Assembly: GCA_022432975.1 (NCBI GenBank)
Contig: CM039516.1
Span: 29,218,051-29,282,050, forward strand
Origin: Begonia masoniana
Taxonomy: Eukaryota; Streptophyta; Magnoliopsida; Cucurbitales; Begoniaceae
Direction: 5' to 3'
Length of the DNA: 64,000 nt
In this document: positions 58,493-64,000 of the stretch, piece after piece
How the letters are laid out: every line of letters starts with the position of its first letter
Numbering within the stretch: position 1 is the stretch's first letter
The notes under the pieces: model-generated
Seen by the model: only the letters and a program-made list of their open reading frames with translations
What the model was told of the DNA's origin: nothing
The model's database searches: none
Position numbers and translations under genes: made by a program

Positions 58493-58689
58493 TGACGCCC
58501 CGAATTATATAAACCCGGTTCGTTACTCATAAAATTTAAACCGAACTATGACTTTTGAGAAAAATTTAAAATTTCATTCAATGATCAAGATTTGACTCTT
58601 AAAACGTTAAAACTTGCAGCGGAAAATCGTCGTATAAAAGCAATATTTGTTAAATAGTTAAAATATTCAAGACGGTTGAAAGGGGAAGG

Positions 58690-59812
58690 AAAACAGAACA
58701 CATCGACCGATCGCTAGGCGACAAAACTACTTCTACGTCTTCTGATAGATTTAAAACTCGACATCCACCGATCACTAAGCGACAAAATTACTTCTACGTC
58801 ATCCGATAGATTTAAAACTCGACATCCACCGATAGACGATAACACTCAACATCCAGCGGTGGACTAAATCCACTGATAGACAAAAACACTTGACATCCAC
58901 CGACCACTAAACGACAAAATTACTTCTACGTCTTTCGATAGATTTAAAACTCGACATCCACCGATAGACGATAACACTCAACATCCACCGGTGGACTAAA
59001 TCCACCGATAGACGAAAACACTTGACATCCACCGGTGGACTAAATCCGCCGATAGACGAAAACACTTGACATCCACCGGTGGACTAAATCCACCGATAGA
59101 CGAAAACACTTGACATCCACCGGTGGACTAAATCCACCGATAGACGAAAACACTTGACATCCACCGATAGACGATAACACTCAACATCCACCGGTGGACT
59201 AAATCCGCCGATAGACGAAAACACTTGACATCCACCGGTGGACTAAATCCACCGATAGACGATAACACTCAACATCCACCGGTGGACTAAATCCACCGAT
59301 AGACGATAACACTCAACATCCACCGGTGGACTAAATCCACCGATAGACGATAACACTCAACATCCACCGGTGGACTAAATCCACCGATAGACGATAACAC
59401 TCAACATCCACCGGTGGACTAAATCCGCCGATAGACGAAAACACTTGACATCCACCGGTGGACTAAATCCACCGATAGACGATAACACTCAACATCCACC
59501 GGTGGACTAAATCCACCGATAGACGATAACACTCAACATCCACCGGTGGACTAAATCCACCGATAGACGAAAACACTTGACATCCACCGATAGACGATAA
59601 CACTCAACATCCACCGGTGGACTAAATCCACCGATAGACGATAACACTCAACATCCACCGGTGGACTAAATCCGCCGATAGACGAAAACACTTGACATCC
59701 ACCGATAGACGATAACACTCAACATCCACCGGTGGACTAAATCCACCGATAGACGATAACACTCAACATCCACCGGTGGACTAAATCCACCGATAGACGA
59801 TAACACTTCGAA
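58690..59812. repeat. 44-bp array of CCACCGGTGG palindromes in the C2 LTR
   Basis: More than 20 units, most containing CATCCACCGGTGGACTAAAT and CCACCGATAGACG, with GATAACACTCA or GAAAACACTTG ends, plus shortened 27-bp units. The first 200 bp have a longer unit with GATCGCTAGGCGACAAAA. TCCACCGGTGGA is a perfect 12-bp palindrome. Confidence 0.97.
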
Positions 59813-60261
59813 ATCCGACAAAATAAAACTTAAAAACTAGCATTTGTATCATTATCCAATAAAGTTGCCAAAATAGCAATCTGTAAAAAAACTAAATCGG
59901 GTCTTCATAATCAGGAAAAAAACTCAAGACATTCTAAAACCTTCAACTATCACTATCATCAAAATCCTCTACACCACTCAACAGCACATCTGAAAAGTTA
60001 GACTCCACATACAGACAATAGTTAATTTGCCTCATCAGAATCACCAATCCGTGGCATTGAAGTGCTCCCCCAACCAGCCTAGTCCTCAACATGCTCAGAG
60101 AACACACCTTCTGAGGATTCTTCACCTACATCACAAAACTCATTTATTAGTCTAATGCTAAGTAAGTAAAGCAATAATGAATCGAAATGCTGAAACATAA
60201 ATTCCTAAACATGCAGTTTCTACTTTCTCATCTCAGTTGCATATTACATTCATTCACTGAT

Positions 60262-60450
60262 CTGATCACTCGGTTCCATTGGGAATTGGATCAGTTTTTC
60301 CCAAAGTCATACATCCTCTTCATAAATTAAGGGGCAGATTAATTCCCTTAACAGCTGATCTGATCCTAAAATTCCATTGGGAAGTGGATCAATCTTCCCA
60401 AAATTATAAATCCCTTCATAAGTTAAGGGGCGGATTAGTTCCCTTAATAG
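60262..60450. repeat. Two-copy repeat in the mid LTR of C2
   Basis: Copies with TTCCATTGGGAA then GGATCA and AGGGGCRGATTARTTCCCTT. Same position and sequence class as 5021-5200 in C1. Confidence 0.8.
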
Positions 60451-61152
60451 CTTATCTTTTACAATCTGCTCATTCCTTACTATGCTGTTTCGTGTAAATT
60501 CATTTTCGCATACTTTCAAAATATGATGCATGACATACAAACACGTTTCGAGCATACATAGTCCTACTGTTTTGTGATGTAGGCCCGAAGGCACATGCAT
60601 ACTTCACTTACCTGGTCTCCTGGAAATCGCTCGGCTGTAAGATACTTTAGAAGTTCGCTCACCTAAGTCATAAACAGAATACCGATTAGATCTTCACTAA
60701 ACCTTATTCCATACTATTCAGAAACTTACGGAGCTAGTTCAGGACTCTATCCTATATGCATTTTCGATTCCATACGGGACCCGACTCAACTCCTACACCC
60801 TACATTTTCCAGGAATATGCATCTACGATACTCCTCTATCGTCTATAATCATAAAGCAGTAAGATACCATAGTAAAACTCACCTAAGTCGGAGGAAAATC
60901 GGAGGAAGGATCTCCTATCGCACTCTGTTGAGCTGAGGAGCTGAGAGTCGAAAATGAATTGGAAATACAGTGGCGGCTACAGTTCATTAAACCCAAAACC
61001 TCTTTCCTTAAATACGTTATCCACTTTTAAATTTCCAATTACCCTTATACCCTTGCCTAGTCATCCATTAACCCTACTTTTATTATTGCCTTTTGAAGTG
61101 TGCCATTAATTTAAAGAAAATAGAGAATTGGTTGATAGAACCGGGTGTTACA

Positions 61153-61171
61153 ATCTACCCTCCTTAAAAGA
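61153..61171 (-). promoter_or_regulatory. Polypurine tract of element C2
   Basis: The complement reads TTTTAAGGAGGGTAGATT, flush with the LTR edge at 61152. Confidence 0.85.
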
Positions 61172-61660
61172 ATTTTGTCCTCAAAATTGAGTATCTGAAT
61201 AATTCTGGATGTTGGTCCATCATGTCTTGTTGGCGCTCCCAGGTTGTCTCCTCTATGTTCTGGTTGTGCCATAAGACTTTCACTAGTGGAACCTCTTTGT
61301 TGCGTAATACCTTCACTGCATAATCTAAGATCCTTACTGGTTTCTCTTCATAAGTAAAGGTGGGATGAACTTCGACATTCTGCTGTTCCACAATTTGATA
61401 TGGATCCCTTATGCACTTCTTCAACATAGAAACATGGAATACATTGTGTATTCCATCCATAGAAGCTGATAGCTGCAATTCGTAAGCTGTCTTTCCAATC
61501 CTCTTCAAGATTGAAAAGGATCCAATAATTCTGGGGTTCAACTTGCCTCTCTTACCAAATCTCACAACTCCCTTGAATGGTGATACCTTAAGAAAAACTT
61601 CATCACCTACCTCAAACTCCAATTCTCTATGTGTTTTATCAGCATAACTTTTCTATCGGC
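61164..61660 (-). pseudogene. Integrase tail and chromodomain of C2
   Basis: [40 protein letters not shown] and VKVLRNKEVPLVKVLWHNQN give the GPY/F-type integrase tail and chromodomain end of a Tekay polyprotein, complete to the last residues. One in-frame TAG (from CAG) at about 61651 separates it from the integrase core. Confidence 0.9.
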
Positions 61661-62450
61661 TCTGAGCTGTCAAAATCCGCTGGCGGATGAGGGCAACCTT
61701 CTCAACAGTTTGTTGCACAATGTCAGGACCAAGCAACTGTGCTTCACCAATTTCATCCCAATACAAAGGTGATCTACATTTTCGTCCATACAAGGCCTCA
61801 TAAGGTGTCATTCCTATTGTTGCCTGAAAACTGTTATTATAGGAAAACTCCACCAATGACAAGTATTTACTCCAAGATCCTTGAAAATCTAAAACGCATG
61901 CACGAAGCATATCTTCCAATGTCTGAATAGTCCTTTCAGATTGTCCATCAGGAAAGGCTGTGTTAAAGTTGAGCTGTGTACCCATAGCCTTATGCAAACT
62001 CTTCCAAAACTTAGATGTAAATCTAGAATCTCGGTATGAAACTATGGCACATGGAACTCCATGTAACCTGACAATCTCTTGCACATACAATTCAGCAAGC
62101 TGATCCATCGAGTATGTCATCCTCATCGGCAGAAAGTGGGCAGATTTAGTTAATCGATCAACAATCACCCAGATTGCATCATGTCCCTTTGCTGTTCTAG
62201 GAAATCCCACAACAAAGTCCATCGTTATTTGTTCCCATTTCCATTCAGGAACTGGTAAAGGTTGTAATGTTCCTGAGGGTCTCTGATGCTCAGCCTTAAT
62301 CTGCTGACAAATCAAGCACGATCCTACATACTCTTCCACACATCTCTTCATGCATGGCCACCAATAATGTTGTCTGAGGTCCTTATACATCTTCGTACTC
62401 TCAGGGTGGACAGAAAATCAAGAAGAATGTGCTTCAGAAAGAATTTTATC
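61653..62450 (-). pseudogene. Integrase of C2 with lost catalytic residue
   Basis: The zinc-binding part (CLICQQIKAEHQRPSG) and core (ITMDFVVGFPRTAKGHDAIW) are well kept. The SDRD motif holding the second catalytic Asp reads SYRD, and QPQTDGQSE is shortened to PDGQSE, so strand transfer would be lost even without the stops at about 62418 and 61651. Confidence 0.9.
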
Positions 62451-62459
62451 TCGAAGTTC

Positions 62460-63349
62460 TTTTATGGCAGGAACAAACCATCTATTTCTAAACTTAAGGA
62501 TCCCGTCATTGGAAAGATTGAAATCTGAATTAACAGTAGATTCTATGCTTAATCTGTACTTGTTGCACTCTACATCGTTTGTCTAAGCTTCCTTTATTTT
62601 CTCTAGAATAGTAGGCTTTAAGCTTATGGCCGAAAGTATAGCTGATACACTGGATACTGTTTCTAGATTAAACCTTTGGAATTTTGACTCTAAGGCTAAT
62701 GGCATGTCAAAAATCATAGCTGAGGCTGAAGTTGTCACTCTACTCAAAGCATCTGCTACTACATTTGCTTTGCTATGATGATATTTAATTTCAAAATCAT
62801 AATCCTTTACAAACTCCAACCATCGACGTTGCCTCATGTTTAATTCCTTCTGTGTGAAGATATATTTCAGACTTTTATGGTCCGAGAATATATCACAACT
62901 TTGTCCATACAGGTAGTGCCTCTAAATCTTAAGTGCAAATACTACCGCAGCTAATTCCAAGTCATGTGTAGGGTAATTCTTCTCATGTGTTTTCAACTGC
63001 CTTAAGGCATAAGCTATTACTCTACCATCTTGCATCAACACACATCCAAGACCAATTTTGGAAGTATCACAATAAATGCTAAACTTGCCATCTTCAACAG
63101 GAAGGGTCAAAATTGGAGCATTGGTCAGTTTCTGTTTCAAGGTCAGAAAACTATGCTCACAATCCTCAGTCCACACATACCTCATATTTTTCCTAGTTAA
63201 CCGAGTGAGGGGTATTGCAATCTTTGAGAATCCTTCAATAAACTTCTTGTAATATCCTGCAAGTCCAAGGAAACTCTGAATATCTGCAGCATTCTTCGGT
63301 TGGGGCCACTCCTTGACTGCTTGAACCTTGGCTGGATCGACAGATATTC
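62460..63349 (-). pseudogene. RNase H and RT end of C2, cut by an LTR
   Basis: RNase H ([52 protein letters not shown]) and the RT connection ([20 protein letters not shown]) on the minus strand. Stops lie at about 62580 and 62920. Coding is cut after VQAVKEWPQ at 63349 by a family A LTR; RT palm, protease and gag lie beyond the window, if present. Confidence 0.88.
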
Positions 63350-64000
63350 TGTAATACCCGGCTGTACGAAATATTATTATTTTAATGTAAATGGCATTTT
63401 TGTTAAATATGTCAAATCAAGTCCATTTTGCGAAAAGAAAGCGTTATTACGATCCTAATAATTAATAAGGATTTTCAAAAAATTACGGGAATTTTAGGAG
63501 TTTAACGCTAATTTTGCGAGAATTACGTTTATCGTAATATAAAAGATACTTTGGTAAAAATAGTAAACGAGGTCCGAATTGCGAACGGACAGTTTTAATA
63601 GAACCCTTATAACGAGTTGGACTTATTGGTGAAATAAGAGAATTTGAAGAAAACGAATCGTTAGACAATTAACGAAACGAAGGACGAAACAAATAGAAAA
63701 CAAAGGAAGGGCAAAATGGTAAATTGTCAAGTCAATATTATAAAATATTACACTCTTCTTCTTCTTCTTCACGGCTAACTCTCTCTCTCTCTCCTGCGAA
63801 TTCTCTCCCTCCTTCGGCGATTCAACGACGATTCTCTCCTCTCCGACAATTCGTCCTCCGATCGTCTCGTTTTCTTCGCGATTTCTTCTCCAAACTCGAC
63901 CCTAGGTACGATTCTAAGGTTTTAGCAAAGTTTGTTTCAATTTTTACGGAGTTTAAACGATTAGGGTTCGTTTAGGGTTTCGTTAAAAACGCGATTTATG
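63350..64000 (+). mobile_element. Family A LTR start, running off the window end
   Basis: TGTAATACCCGGCTGTACG at 63350, inserted in C2 pol after TATTC. It includes U3, a CT-rich block (63750-63900), a CCTAG/GTACGATT donor-like site at 63905 and the start of the putative intron (TTAGGGTTCGTTTAGGGTTT). It matches the inverted copy at 1-1817. Confidence 0.88.

Larger units (their letters stand above)
58493..61152 (-). mobile_element. 3' LTR of element C2 (family C, 2660 bp)
   Basis: TGACGCCCCGAATT at 58493 to CCGGGTGTTACA at 61152. It is followed on the right by the complement of a polypurine tract and a chromodomain, so it is the 3' LTR of a minus-strand element. Minus-strand landmarks: TATA-like GTATTTAAGG (61005-61018), donor-like TTAG/GTGAGT near 60882, donor CCAG/GTAAGT near 60614, acceptor GATGTAG/GTGAAG near 60128. 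It is 628 bp longer than C1 because of its array. Confidence 0.92.

Noticed and set aside
1..64000. The inverted family A LTRs at the two window ends as one large inverted element
   Set aside because: They are separate insertions into different hosts (another LTR at 1817, C2 pol at 63350) with different flanks.

Overview
The window is repeat-dense nuclear DNA of a flowering plant, probably a eudicot. It is a graveyard of nested LTR retrotransposons with a few decayed host-gene fragments and no intact host gene. The plant assignment rests on Tekay/Del-type Ty3 chromoviruses with LTRs of 2-4 kb, a Tork-like Ty1/copia element, a Cassandra element with 5S rRNA sequence in its LTRs, and intron-bearing pieces of plant-like MAU2/SCC4, SUVH (SRA domain), TOP2 and CSN1 genes. 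I name the LTR families A-F for this answer only.

Layout: 1-2395 holds family A LTR copies (minus); 2396-5900 is element C1 (minus: gag-protease, PBS, LTR), which sits in a MAU2 exon remnant (5901-6279). 6540-9990 is an old Ty3 gag-protease (H, plus) with a small minus-strand element (I) inside. 10345-11026 is an SRA-domain fragment and 11640-12491 a TOP2 fragment (minus). 12617-19899 is element D (minus), flanked by TGTAA duplications, with a solo family C LTR (15425-17418, CACGG duplications) inside its LTR. 20554-21562 is a CSN1 fragment (plus). 21680-26454 is a chain of LTR pieces and a pol 3' end, with Cassandra (22503-23433, ACCAT duplications) inside the chromodomain. 26545-26698 is a SINE. 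26736-33138 plus 44343-45134 is element F (minus), with a tandem duplication, split by element B. 33139-44337 (plus) is B, the youngest element: ACATC duplications, PBS, gag, a 1281-codon pol frame and PPT. 45135-49295 holds more fragments; 49296-52660 is an LTR of family E (TCTTC duplications) with an internal insertion; 53191-58492 is a decayed copia element (J); 58493-63349 is C2 (minus), inserted in the copia LTR and itself cut by a family A LTR (63350 to the window end).

Most interesting is the shared architecture of the Tekay-type LTRs. Each has a short U3, a TATA-like box, and then what looks like a spliced leader inside the LTR: a donor, a 45-58-nt putative exon ending CCAG/GTAAGT or a close variant, a long putative intron, and a branch-site-like block before GATGTAG/GTGACG or a variant. 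Each putative intron carries a tandem array whose sequence differs between families. A second array, made of short palindromes, lies a few hundred bases before the LTR 3' end and the PBS. In B the first array has 54 units of 29 bp in the 5' LTR but 5 in the 3' LTR, although the rest of the LTRs differs by only about 1% by eye. Splicing and RNA function are inferences; the arrays, motifs and target-site duplications are read directly.
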